Origin: Streptomyces hyderabadensis
GTDB taxonomy: Bacteria > Actinomycetota > Actinomycetes > Streptomycetales > Streptomycetaceae
Direction: 5' to 3'
Length of the DNA: 64,000 nucleotides
NCBI RefSeq assembly: GCF_020404845.1
Contig: NZ_JAIOJZ010000032.1
Location: 17,594 to 81,593 of the forward strand
Under the pieces are notes generated by a model. That model was given only the letters and a program-made list of their open reading frames with translations, was not told the origin of the DNA and searched no databases. Position numbers and translations under genes: made by a program. Shown here one piece after another: positions 57,021-64,000 of this stretch. Position 1 is the stretch's first letter. Each line of letters opens with the position of its first letter.

Positions 57021-58532
57021 ATGAACGCCCTCAACTCCCTCATGGACGGGTTCGGCACCGCCCTCACCCCGCTCAACCTGCTGTGGGCCGCCCTCGGCGT
57101 GCTGCTCGGCACGGCCATCGGCGTGCTGCCCGGCATCGGCCCGGCGATGGCGGTGGCGCTGCTGCTGCCGGTGACGTACGGGCTGGATCCGGTCGCCGCG
57201 TTCATCATGTTCGCGGGCATCTACTACGGCGCGATGTTCGGCGGTTCGACCACCTCCATCCTGCTCAACACCCCCGGCGAGAGCGCCGCGGTGGTCGCGG
57301 CCATGGAGGGCAACCCCATGGCCAAGGCGGGGCGTGGCGCACAGGCGCTGGCCGCCGCGGCCATCGGTCACTTCGCGGGCGGCATGATCGGCACGATCCT
57401 GCTGGTGGCGCTCGCGCCGACGGTCGCCGACCTGGCCGTGGACATCGGCGCCCCGGACTACTTCGCCATCATGGTGCTGGCGTTCATCGCCGTGACGTCG
57501 GTGCTGGGTTCGTCGCGGATCAGGGGTCTGGCCTCGCTGCTGATCGGGCTGACCATCGGCCTGGTGGGCCTGGACCAGATGACGGGCCAGCAGCGGCTGA
57601 CCTTCGGTTCGCTGCAACTCGCCGACGGCGTGGACGTGGTGATCGTGGCGGTCGGTCTGTTCGCCATCGGCGAGGCGCTGTGGGTGGCGGCCCACCTGCG
57701 GCGCGGGACGGCGGCACCGATCCCGGTGGGCCGTCCCTGGCTCGGCCGCGGTGACGTGCGGCGCACCTGGAAGTCCTGGCTGCGCGGCCCGTTCATCGGC
57801 TTCCCGTTCGGCGCGATCCCGGCGGGCGGCGCGGAGATACCCACCTTCCTGTCGTACGTCACGGAGAAGCGGCTGTCCAAGCACAAGGACGAGTGGGGCA
57901 AGGGCGCCATCGAGGGCGTGGCGGGTCCGGAGTCGGCGGCCTCGGCCTCGGCGGCGGGCACGCTGGTGTCCATGCTGACGCTCGGCCTGCCGACGACCGC
58001 GGTCGCCGCGGTCATGCTGGCCGCCTTCCAGCAGTACGGCATCCAGCCGGGGCCGCTGCTCTTCGAGCGGGAGCCCGAGCTGGTCTGGGGCCTGATCGCC
58101 TCGCTCTTCGTCGGCATGGTGCTGCTGCTCGCCCTGAACCTGCCGCTGGCGCCGGTGTGGGCCAAGCTGCTGCGGATCCCGCGGCCGTATCTGTACGCGG
58201 GCATCATGTTCTTCGCCGCGGTCGGCGCGTACGCGGTCGGCGGCGAGGTGATCGACCTGGTGATCCTGCTGGTCATCGGTCTGATCGGGTTCGGCATGCG
58301 GCGCTACGGTCTCCCGGTGCTGCCCGCCGTGATCGGCGTCATCCTCGGACCGAACGCCGAGCAGCAGCTGCGCCGCGCCCTGCAGATCAGCGACGGCAGC
58401 GTGACGGGCCTGGTCAACACGCCGTTCTCGGTGACGGTGTACGCGGTGATCGTGCTGCTGCTGGCCTGGCCGCTGGTGAAGCGGCTGGTGCTCCGGGCGA
58501 GGACGCGGACGGACGCCTCGTCCCGGGCCTGA
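57021..58532 (+). CDS. tctA: Tripartite tricarboxylate transporter large permease subunit
   Basis: A 503-residue integral membrane protein with about twelve helices. Family signatures include GTAIGVLPGIGPAMAVALLLPVTYGLDPVAAFIMFAGIYYGAMFGGSTTSILLNTPGE (about residues 31-90) and FIGFPFGAIPAGGAEIPTFLSYVTEKRLSK with GPESAASASAAGTLVSMLTLGLPTT. It forms the ion-coupled channel of the TTT system that imports tri- or dicarboxylates captured by TctC. It is the last gene of tctCBA and is convergent with the MimR-like regulator gene (31 bp apart). Confidence 0.96.
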   Translation: MNALNSLMDGFGTALTPLNLLWAALGVLLGTAIGVLPGIGPAMAVALLLPVTYGLDPVAAFIMFAGIYYGAMFGGSTTSILLNTPGESAAVVAAMEGNPMAKAGRGAQALAAAAIGHFAGGMIGTILLVALAPTVADLAVDIGAPDYFAIMVLAFIAVTSVLGSSRIRGLASLLIGLTIGLVGLDQMTGQQRLTFGSLQLADGVDVVIVAVGLFAIGEALWVAAHLRRGTAAPIPVGRPWLGRGDVRRTWKSWLRGPFIGFPFGAIPAGGAEIPTFLSYVTEKRLSKHKDEWGKGAIEGVAGPESAASASAAGTLVSMLTLGLPTTAVAAVMLAAFQQYGIQPGPLLFEREPELVWGLIASLFVGMVLLLALNLPLAPVWAKLLRIPRPYLYAGIMFFAAVGAYAVGGEVIDLVILLVIGLIGFGMRRYGLPVLPAVIGVILGPNAEQQLRRALQISDGSVTGLVNTPFSVTVYAVIVLLLAWPLVKRLVLRARTRTDASSRA

Positions 58533-58563
58533 TCCCCGGCCCGGTCCCGGCACGTCCGGGTGC

Positions 58564-60060
58564 TCAGGAGCGGTGCGTGCGGCCCGGTACGTCGATCCCG
58601 TACCGGGCCGTCCTGCGATACAGGGTGGCGCGGCTCATCCCGAGCTGCCGCGCCGCCTGGGCCATCGTCGTACCGGGCTCGGTCAGGCAGCGCACGATCT
58701 CGTCGCGCTCCAGCTCCTGGAGGCGGCTCAGCCGGTACCGGGCGCCGGTGAACACCTCCGCCGGCAGGTGCCGCGCGTCGACCACGTCCGCCCGGGCCGC
58801 GGCGGCCCGCACCACCTTCCTCAGCTGACGTACGTTCTCGGGCCATTCGTACGCGGTCAGGGCCCGTACGGCTTCCGGTGTGAACGTCACGCCGTGGCCC
58901 CGGTGCCGACGTGCGAAGCGGTGGGCCAGCGGCATCACGTCGTCCGGGCGCACCCGCAGCGGCGGCACCTCGACGACGGTGTCGACGAGCGGGGCCAGCT
59001 CGGGCGGGAGCGCCGACCAGTCGGAGGCGGTCAGCGCGAACGGCTGCAGGCGGGTGCCCGCGCCGTGGCCCGTACGGCGGGCCCGGGCGAACAGCGCGGC
59101 CAGCTCGGCGGCGGCCCACCCGGGCAGGGCGTCCACCCGGGAGACGATGACGCAGGTGTCGTCCTTGGCCAGTTCCGGGGTCCACAGCGTCAGCCAGGCC
59201 CGCATGTCCTCGGGCGCCGGCGGGCGTGCCACGAGGACCCGCTCCCGTGGGGCGGTGCCCCTGCGTGCCGCCGAGATCAGCGCCGTCCGGCCCGCGCCCG
59301 GTTCCCCGACGGCCGCGAGCACCCTCCCCTCGGCGAGCGCCGAGCGGGCCGTCGCCACGCGCCGCGTCCACGCCGTGGACAGGGGGCGTTCGCGCTCGTC
59401 GTCCCGGTCGGTTCCGTCGGCGTACACGCGGAACACCTCGCCGCGCGGGAGGGGGCGGACACGGCGGCCGGAGCCGCGCGCCAGCATCAGGGCGGTGGTG
59501 CTCCCGGCGGTGGCCTGTGCCAGGGCGAGCAGGAGCTGCGAGGAGGAGTCCGACCAGGTGGTGAGGTTGACGGTGCCGGCGACGTCGCCGCTGACCGGGT
59601 CGAGGACCGGGGCCGCGGCGCAGGTGTAGCCGCGCAGTCCGGAGCAGAAGTGTTCCTCGGCCCGTACGAGTGAGGGGGCGCGGTCGGCGAGGGCGAGGCC
59701 GAGCCCGTTGGTGCCGGCGTTGGACTCGGCGAAGTAGAAGCCCGGGGCGAGGTGCACCCGGTCCAGGGAGCGGTCGATGGCGGCGTCCTCGCTGAGCCGG
59801 CACAGCACCAGGCCCTCGTGATCGGTGATCATCAGGCTCACCGGCTCGTTGGCCAGGGTGCGGCGCAGCCCGCGCAGCACCTCGTGACCGCATTCGTACA
59901 GCAGGGATCCGGTGTCCACCGAACCGGTGAAGACCGGCCGCATCTCCTCCGGCGTCAGTCCGTACGTCTCGCTGCGCCGCCACGAGGCCCGCAGGCGCGT
60001 GGGGAGCGCGGCGGCCGCGCCGCCTTGCCCGAGGGTGACGTCCGAGTGCGCGTTGTCCAC
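58564..60060 (-). CDS. MimR/AcoR-type regulator with degenerate AAA+ domain
   Basis: A 498-residue regulator resembling sigma54-activator proteins of the AcoR/MimR kind. It has a GAF-like sensor (about residues 70-195), a shortened AAA+ region (about 230-420), the YEWPENVRQL C-subdomain motif (404-413) and a Fis-type HTH (about 466-486, TMAQAARQLGMSRATLYRR). Walker A reads GEPGAGRT (Arg for Lys), Walker B is poor (DTCVIVSRVD), and the GAFTGA loop is missing. The GTG start is fixed by GGAGG. Actinobacteria lack sigma54 (established), so it must act differently. It is divergent from the amidohydrolase gene with a perfect palindrome between. Confidence 0.9.
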   Translation of the reverse strand: MDNAHSDVTLGQGGAAAALPTRLRASWRRSETYGLTPEEMRPVFTGSVDTGSLLYECGHEVLRGLRRTLANEPVSLMITDHEGLVLCRLSEDAAIDRSLDRVHLAPGFYFAESNAGTNGLGLALADRAPSLVRAEEHFCSGLRGYTCAAAPVLDPVSGDVAGTVNLTTWSDSSSQLLLALAQATAGSTTALMLARGSGRRVRPLPRGEVFRVYADGTDRDDERERPLSTAWTRRVATARSALAEGRVLAAVGEPGAGRTALISAARRGTAPRERVLVARPPAPEDMRAWLTLWTPELAKDDTCVIVSRVDALPGWAAAELAALFARARRTGHGAGTRLQPFALTASDWSALPPELAPLVDTVVEVPPLRVRPDDVMPLAHRFARRHRGHGVTFTPEAVRALTAYEWPENVRQLRKVVRAAAARADVVDARHLPAEVFTGARYRLSRLQELERDEIVRCLTEPGTTMAQAARQLGMSRATLYRRTARYGIDVPGRTHRS

Positions 60061-60137
60061 TTCGACCTCCGCGGGACGCGTCGTTGCGTCGACCCGGGCC
60101 ACGCTACTGGGCGACGGTCCGGATCTCGCCGGTCGCG

Positions 60138-60156
60138 GTGTCTCAAAGTGAGACAC
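60138..60156. promoter_or_regulatory. Operator of the MimR-like regulator
   Basis: GTGTCTCAAAGTGAGACAC, a perfect 8+8 inverted repeat with a 3-bp centre, in the divergent interval. A TACGGT -10-like hexamer lies 33 bp to its right (60189-60194) without a -35, consistent with an activator-dependent promoter for the amidohydrolase operon. Confidence 0.7.
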
Positions 60157-60229
60157 CCGACGGCTGCCGCCGCCCTCGCGCCGCTTCCTACGGTGCTCCA
60201 CAAGCTGCCGGCGAGACGGAAGGGACGCC

Positions 60230-61231
60230 ATGTACCGCAAGGACGGCGAGAACTACTTCATCGTGGACGCGCACGTCGCACTCTGGGACGCGCGGCCGGA
60301 CAACCAGCGCAACATCCACGGGAAGCAGTTCATCGACTGCTTCTACGACTACCACCGCAACCTCAGCCCGGAGCCGGAGCTGTGGCCGTACGAGGACTAC
60401 CTCTACTACGGCGGCGAGCGGCTGATGAAGGACCTGTTCGTCGACGGCCACGTCGACCACGCGATCTTCCAGCCGGCCCGGCTGGGCGCGTTCTACCGGA
60501 CCGGGTTCGGGCAGACCGAGGAGGCCTTCGCGCTCACCCGCAAGCACCCCGGCAAGCTCACCTACAACCACTACTTCGACCCGCGCTTCGAGGAGGCGGG
60601 TCTCCGGCAGCTCCGCGAGGACGCCGCCCGCTTCGGTCTGAAGGGCGTCAAGCTCTACACGGCCGAGTGGAAGGGCGACTCGCGCGGCTACAAGCTGGAC
60701 GACCCGTGGACCTACCGCTACCTGGAGGCCTGCCGGGAGCTGGGCATCCGGAACATCCACATCCACAAGGGCCCCACGATCCGGCCCCTGGACCGGGACG
60801 CCTTCGACGTGGCCGACGTCGACAAGGCGGCCACCGACTTCACCGACCTGAACTTCGTGGTCGAGCACTGCGGGCTGCCCCGCCTGGAGGACTTCTGCTG
60901 GATCGCCACCCAGGAGCCCAACGTGCACGCGGGGCTCGCGGTCGCGATCCCGTTCATGCACACCCGGCCGCGGTACTTCGCGCAGATCATCGGCGAGTTG
61001 CTCTACTGGCTCGGCGAGGACCGCATCCAGTTCTCCAGCGACTACGCGCTGTGGACGCCGAAGTGGCTGGTCGAGCGGTTCGTCGACTTCACGATCCCCG
61101 AGGACATGACGGACGAGTACCCGCAGCTCACCGTCGCGCAGAAGAAGAAGATCCTCGGCCTGAACGCGGCCGCCATGTACGGCATCGACGTGCCCGCCGA
61201 GGGCCGGCTGTCCGAACGGGCGGTGGCCTGA
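60230..61231 (+). CDS. Amidohydrolase-family protein (prm/mim cluster type)
   Basis: A 333-residue amidohydrolase_2-like TIM barrel. It closely resembles, from memory, the metal-dependent hydrolase found just after the propane/phenol monooxygenase genes in Rhodococcus and Mycobacterium. The first metal motif reads VDAHVALWD, that is HxA instead of HxH. Other ligand candidates are IHIHKGPT, VEHCGLP and SSDYALW. The GGAAGGGACGCC stretch upstream serves as ribosome-binding site. It is first in a four-gene run with DUF59, alcohol dehydrogenase and a quinol-monooxygenase-like protein. No monooxygenase subunit is adjacent. Confidence 0.88.
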   Translation: MYRKDGENYFIVDAHVALWDARPDNQRNIHGKQFIDCFYDYHRNLSPEPELWPYEDYLYYGGERLMKDLFVDGHVDHAIFQPARLGAFYRTGFGQTEEAFALTRKHPGKLTYNHYFDPRFEEAGLRQLREDAARFGLKGVKLYTAEWKGDSRGYKLDDPWTYRYLEACRELGIRNIHIHKGPTIRPLDRDAFDVADVDKAATDFTDLNFVVEHCGLPRLEDFCWIATQEPNVHAGLAVAIPFMHTRPRYFAQIIGELLYWLGEDRIQFSSDYALWTPKWLVERFVDFTIPEDMTDEYPQLTVAQKKKILGLNAAAMYGIDVPAEGRLSERAVA

Positions 61232-61232
61232 C

Positions 61233-62033
61233 GTGTGGGCCGCACAGCTCGGGGCGGCGGCACGCGCCGCGCTCGACACCGTCCACGACCCCGAACTGGA
61301 CGAACCGATCACCGACCTCGGCTTCGTCCGCTCCCTGACCGCCGACGACGGCCGGATCACCGTGCACCTGCGGCTCCCGACGTCGTTCTGCTCCCCGAAC
61401 TTCGCCTACCTCATGGCCTCCGACGCCAAGGACGCGCTCAGCGCGCTGCCCGGCGCCCGTGAGGTGACCGTCCTGCTCGACGACCACCACGACTCCGACC
61501 TGATCAACCGGGGACTGGCGGCCGACGCCGGGTACCGCGGCACCTTCGGCCACGAGGCGGAGCGGGACCTGGAGGAACTGCGGGAGGTCTTCCGGCGCAA
61601 GGCGCACACGGCCGCGATGGAACGGGCTCTCAGCGCGCTGCTGCGCGCCCGGCCCGAGCTGTCCGGGGAGCGGCTCGGCGACGTGGTGCTGGGCGACCTG
61701 CCGGACACGCCCGCCGCCCGGGCGCTGCTGCGCCGCCGCGCCGCCCTCGGGCTCGGCACCGGGCCCGCCGAACCGGCCCTCGTGGACGACGCGGGCCGGC
61801 CCTTCCCGCCGGGGGAGATCCCGCTGCGCCTGCGGTTCGCCCGGTCCGTGCGCATTTCGATCGACGGCAACGCGCACTTCTGCCGCGGTCTGCTGCGCAC
61901 CCGCTATCCCGGCTCCGGCGCCGACCAGGCGCCTCGCTCCGGCGACGACGGGAACCCGGTGGACGGCACACCCGCGGCGCCCGGCCGGGCATCCGCCGGG
62001 GCCCCATCGACCACGAAGGAGACCCTCGCATGA
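61233..62033 (+). CDS. MIP18/DUF59 iron-sulfur assembly-like protein
   Basis: A 266-residue protein. Its N-terminal DUF59/MIP18 domain (about residues 1-90) has TVHDPELDEPITDLGFVRSL, then RLPTSFCSPNFAYLMASDAKDALSALPGAREVTVLL with a conserved Cys. The remainder is specific to the prm/mim-associated subfamily, with C-terminal IDGNAHFCRGLLRTRYP. MIP18-type proteins help build Fe-S or other metal centres. In monooxygenase clusters it is thought to support assembly of the diiron enzyme (inference). It is one base from the amidohydrolase stop and overlaps the dehydrogenase start (ATGA). The last 45 residues are Pro/Gly-rich. Confidence 0.87.
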   Translation: MWAAQLGAAARAALDTVHDPELDEPITDLGFVRSLTADDGRITVHLRLPTSFCSPNFAYLMASDAKDALSALPGAREVTVLLDDHHDSDLINRGLAADAGYRGTFGHEAERDLEELREVFRRKAHTAAMERALSALLRARPELSGERLGDVVLGDLPDTPAARALLRRRAALGLGTGPAEPALVDDAGRPFPPGEIPLRLRFARSVRISIDGNAHFCRGLLRTRYPGSGADQAPRSGDDGNPVDGTPAAPGRASAGAPSTTKETLA

Positions 62034-63067
62034 AGGCAGTCCAGGTCGTCGGCTACGGCGACCACCCGCTCGACAACATCCGCATGGCGGAGGTACCCGC
62101 CCCCGAGGTGTCCGGCCCGCACGACGTGATCGTGCGGATCGGCGGCGCGGGGGTGTGCCGGACCGACCTGCACATCCTGGAGGGGCAGTGGGCCGAGAAG
62201 TCCGGCGTCGGCCTGCCGTACACCATCGGACACGAGAACGCCGGCTGGGTGCACGCCGTGGGCAGCGCCGTCACGAGCGTCGCGGAGGGCGACAAGGTCA
62301 TCGTCCATCCGCTGATGACCTGCGGGCTGTGCCGGGCCTGCCGGGCGGGCGACGACGTCCACTGCGAGCAGTCGCTGTTCCCCGGCATCGACACGGCCGG
62401 CGGCTACGCGGAGTACCTCAGGACGTCCGCCCGCAGCGTCGTCCGTCTCGACGACTCCCTCGAACCGGCCGATGTGGCGGCCCTCGCGGACGCCGGGCTG
62501 ACCGCCTACCACGCGGCGGCCAAGGCGGCCCGGCGGCTGCGGCCCGGCGACCGCTGTGTGATCGTCGGGGCGGGCGGCCTCGGTCACATCGGCATCCAGG
62601 TGCTGAAGGCGCTCACGGCCGCCGAACTGGTCGTCGTCGACCGCAACCCGGAGGCCGTGAAGCTCGCCCGGTCACTCGGCGCCGACCACGGTGTCGTGGG
62701 CGACGGCGACCACGTCGAGCAGGTCCTGGAGCTGACCGGCGGCCACGGCGCCGAGGTCGTCGTGGACTTCGTCGGCGAGGGCGGCGCCACCCGCGACGGG
62801 GTCCGCATGCTGCGCCGGGCCGGCGACTACCACGTCGTGGGTTACGGCGAGAACATCGACATTCCCACGATCGACGTCATTTCGTCCGAGATCAACTTCA
62901 TCGGTAACCTCGTTGGCAGCTACACCGACCTGTGCGAGCTGATGGTGCTCGCAGCGCAGGGCCGGGTAAGGCTGCACACGGCGACGTACCCGCTCGACCG
63001 CTTCCAGGACGCCCTGGCCGACCTGGACGCGGGCCGGGTCCGCGGCCGCGCCGTCCTCGTACCGTGA
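62030..63067 (+). CDS. Zinc-dependent NAD(P) alcohol dehydrogenase
   Basis: A 345-residue medium-chain dehydrogenase. Catalytic zinc ligands are C43 (GVCRTDLH) and H68-E69 (IGHENAG), and the structural zinc has C98, C101, C104 and C112 (CGLCRACRAGDDVHC). The nucleotide loop is VIVGAGGLGHIGIQVLKA (GxGGxG) with D in LVVVDRN, favouring NAD. In actinobacterial prm clusters the equivalent enzyme oxidises the alcohol formed by the monooxygenase. Here it is coupled to DUF59 by ATGA, so it belongs to the same transcription unit. The alcohol substrate is unknown. Confidence 0.94.
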   Translation: MKAVQVVGYGDHPLDNIRMAEVPAPEVSGPHDVIVRIGGAGVCRTDLHILEGQWAEKSGVGLPYTIGHENAGWVHAVGSAVTSVAEGDKVIVHPLMTCGLCRACRAGDDVHCEQSLFPGIDTAGGYAEYLRTSARSVVRLDDSLEPADVAALADAGLTAYHAAAKAARRLRPGDRCVIVGAGGLGHIGIQVLKALTAAELVVVDRNPEAVKLARSLGADHGVVGDGDHVEQVLELTGGHGAEVVVDFVGEGGATRDGVRMLRRAGDYHVVGYGENIDIPTIDVISSEINFIGNLVGSYTDLCELMVLAAQGRVRLHTATYPLDRFQDALADLDAGRVRGRAVLVP

Positions 63068-63111
63068 CCGGGAGAACCGTCCCGGTCCCGCAATCACAGA
63101 AAGCGAAGACC

Positions 63112-63435
63112 ATGATCTTCATCACGGCGAAGTTCCAGGTGCTCCCCGAACACGCCGACCAGTGGCCGGAGATCGCCGGCGAGTTCACCCGGGCCACCCG
63201 GGCGGAACCCGGCTGCCTCTGGTTCGACTGGTCGCGCAGCGTCGACGACCCCACGGAGTACGTGCTGGTCGAGGCGTTCCGCGACGACGAGGCGGGCGCC
63301 GCGCACGTCCAGTCGGCCCACTTCCGCGCCGCACAGGAGAAGCTGCCGCGCCACCTGGCCCGCACGCCGCGCATCGTGAACACGACGGTGGACCAGGAGG
63401 GCTGGTCGGAGCTGGGCGAGATGGCGGTGGAGTAG
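63112..63435 (+). CDS. Antibiotic biosynthesis monooxygenase (ABM)-fold protein
   Basis: A 107-residue dimeric alpha+beta barrel protein: MIFITAKFQVLPEHADQWPEIAGEFTRATRAEPGCLWFDWSRSVDDPTEYVLVEAFRDDEAGAAHVQSAHFRAAQ. This is the putative quinol monooxygenase (YgiN-like) group, which needs no cofactor and oxidises hydroquinones or anthrones. It is 44 bp after the dehydrogenase on the same strand and probably the last gene of the unit. It is convergent with the shikimate kinase gene 30 bp on. A link to aromatic or quinone chemistry is inferred. Confidence 0.88.
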   Translation: MIFITAKFQVLPEHADQWPEIAGEFTRATRAEPGCLWFDWSRSVDDPTEYVLVEAFRDDEAGAAHVQSAHFRAAQEKLPRHLARTPRIVNTTVDQEGWSELGEMAVE

Positions 63436-63465
63436 GACGCCGGGAGCCTGCGTACGGCGGCGCCG

Positions 63466-64000
63466 TCAGCGCTCGCCGTCGCGCAGCGCGCAGTGCGGCG
63501 TGAGGCGGCCCCGCCGGGCCGACTGCCGATCCACTGCGTCCAGGGCGGCTTCGGCGACTTCTTCGGGCGTACGCCCGTCGGTGGCCACGACGACCGTGGC
63601 CACCTCCTCGTACAGGTGCCGACGGGCCTCCATCAGCTCGCGCCACTGCTTGCGCGGATTGACCACCAGCAGCGGACGCGCCGCGTTCAGACCGGTCCGC
63701 TTGACGGCCTCCTCGACGTCCATCGACAGGTAGACGACCCGCTGCCCGGCCAGCAGCGCACGGGTGTCCGCGTCCAGGACCGCGCCGCCGCCCAGGGCCA
63801 GGACACCCTCGTGCCCGGCGAGCGCGCTGCGCACGGCCTCCTTCTCCAGGGCCCGGAAGGCGGCCTCGCCCTCGTCCACGAAGATCTCGGCGATGGTCCG
63901 TCCCTGGGCGGTGACGATGTCCTCGTCCGTGTCCCGGTACCCCGCGCCCAGCCGCTCGGAGAGCAGCTGCCCCACCGTGGACTTGCCCACCCCCATCGGT
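63466..64000 (-). CDS. aroK: Shikimate kinase (5' end beyond window)
   Basis: All but the first few codons of a shikimate kinase, which phosphorylates shikimate at C3 with ATP in the chorismate pathway. The P-loop PMGVGKSTVGQLL is cut by the window edge. DTDEDIVTAQGRTIAEIF holds the shikimate-binding Asp, followed by F-R-A-LEKEAV, LALGGGAVLDADTR (GGG loop) and the lid LNAARPLLVVNPRKQWRELMEARRHLYEEVA. The C-terminal tail after AALDAVDRQ is Arg-rich and unusual. In Streptomyces aroK is normally followed by aroB (from memory); here the next gene is the convergent ABM gene. Confidence 0.93.
   Translation of the reverse strand, partial: PMGVGKSTVGQLLSERLGAGYRDTDEDIVTAQGRTIAEIFVDEGEAAFRALEKEAVRSALAGHEGVLALGGGAVLDADTRALLAGQRVVYLSMDVEEAVKRTGLNAARPLLVVNPRKQWRELMEARRHLYEEVATVVVATDGRTPEEVAEAALDAVDRQSARRGRLTPHCALRDGER

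Noticed and set aside
60061..60229. Sigma54 (-24/-12) promoter for the amidohydrolase operon
   Set aside because: No TGGCAC-N5-TTGC-like element is present, and sigma54 is not expected in actinobacteria.

Overview
The window is chromosomal DNA of a Streptomyces-type actinomycete. The base composition is very high in G+C, third codon positions are almost always G or C, GTG starts are common, start/stop overlaps of the ATGA/GTGA type are frequent, and the families are typical of the genus (DUF5134 with an M56 peptidase, DUF6214, DUF6421, DUF5997, DUF6986, the LVIVD/DUF305 pair). From memory, the order of most genes resembles the S. coelicolor segment around etfA/etfB to ung and onwards. That is recollection, not a search result. 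No rRNA, tRNA, CRISPR array, insertion sequence, prophage or origin was seen, and no gene-free stretch exceeds 300 bases.

Layout. 1-3.8 kb: truncated ROK sugar kinase, divergent LacI regulator, a conserved hypothetical gene and a citrate-lyase-like aldolase. 4-7 kb: etfB-etfA with a strong terminator, a flavin reductase and a thioredoxin. 7.3-12.9 kb: acyltransferase, transglutaminase-fold protein, the coupled DUF6421-SDR-threonine aldolase operon and a glycerophosphodiesterase. 13-21.6 kb: GNAT, two VOC proteins, a FUSC exporter-MarR operon, DUF5134, M56 peptidase, PAP2, HAD and TetR. 21.6-28 kb: secreted LVIVD protein and DUF305 lipoprotein, DUF6214, ArsR plus old yellow enzyme, secreted pectate lyase, PaaX-like regulator. 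28-38 kb: AidB-like acyl-CoA dehydrogenase, BNR-repeat protein, ung, BadF-type kinase, CbiX-like chelatase, lactonase, a second FUSC protein, Lrp/AsnC, HAD. 38-47 kb: DUF4142, an HTH-less LysR effector-domain protein beside DUF5997, DUF1360, DUF2267, glycosyltransferase, and an SDR-DMT-deacetylase-GH15 run.

47-58.5 kb: a four-gene PaoABCD-type molybdenum aldehyde oxidoreductase operon with its chaperone and a divergent TetR, then a CitA/CitB-type two-component system divergent from a tctC-tctB-tctA tricarboxylate transporter. 58.5-63.4 kb: a sigma54-activator-like regulator with a degenerate AAA+ domain, divergent from amidohydrolase, MIP18/DUF59 protein, zinc alcohol dehydrogenase and a small quinol-monooxygenase-like protein. 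These resemble the accessory genes of actinobacterial propane/phenol (prm/mim) monooxygenase clusters, but no monooxygenase subunit is present. The window ends inside a shikimate kinase gene.

Many regulator/target pairs have visible palindromic sites between them (LacI, MarR, TetR twice, ArsR, PaaX-like, MimR-like), so the window is rich in self-contained sensing modules. The candidates for something under-described are the monooxygenase-less prm/mim accessory module, the DUF6421 operon sharing a TATGCATA motif with a nearby transglutaminase-like gene, and the HTH-less LysR-like/DUF5997 pair.
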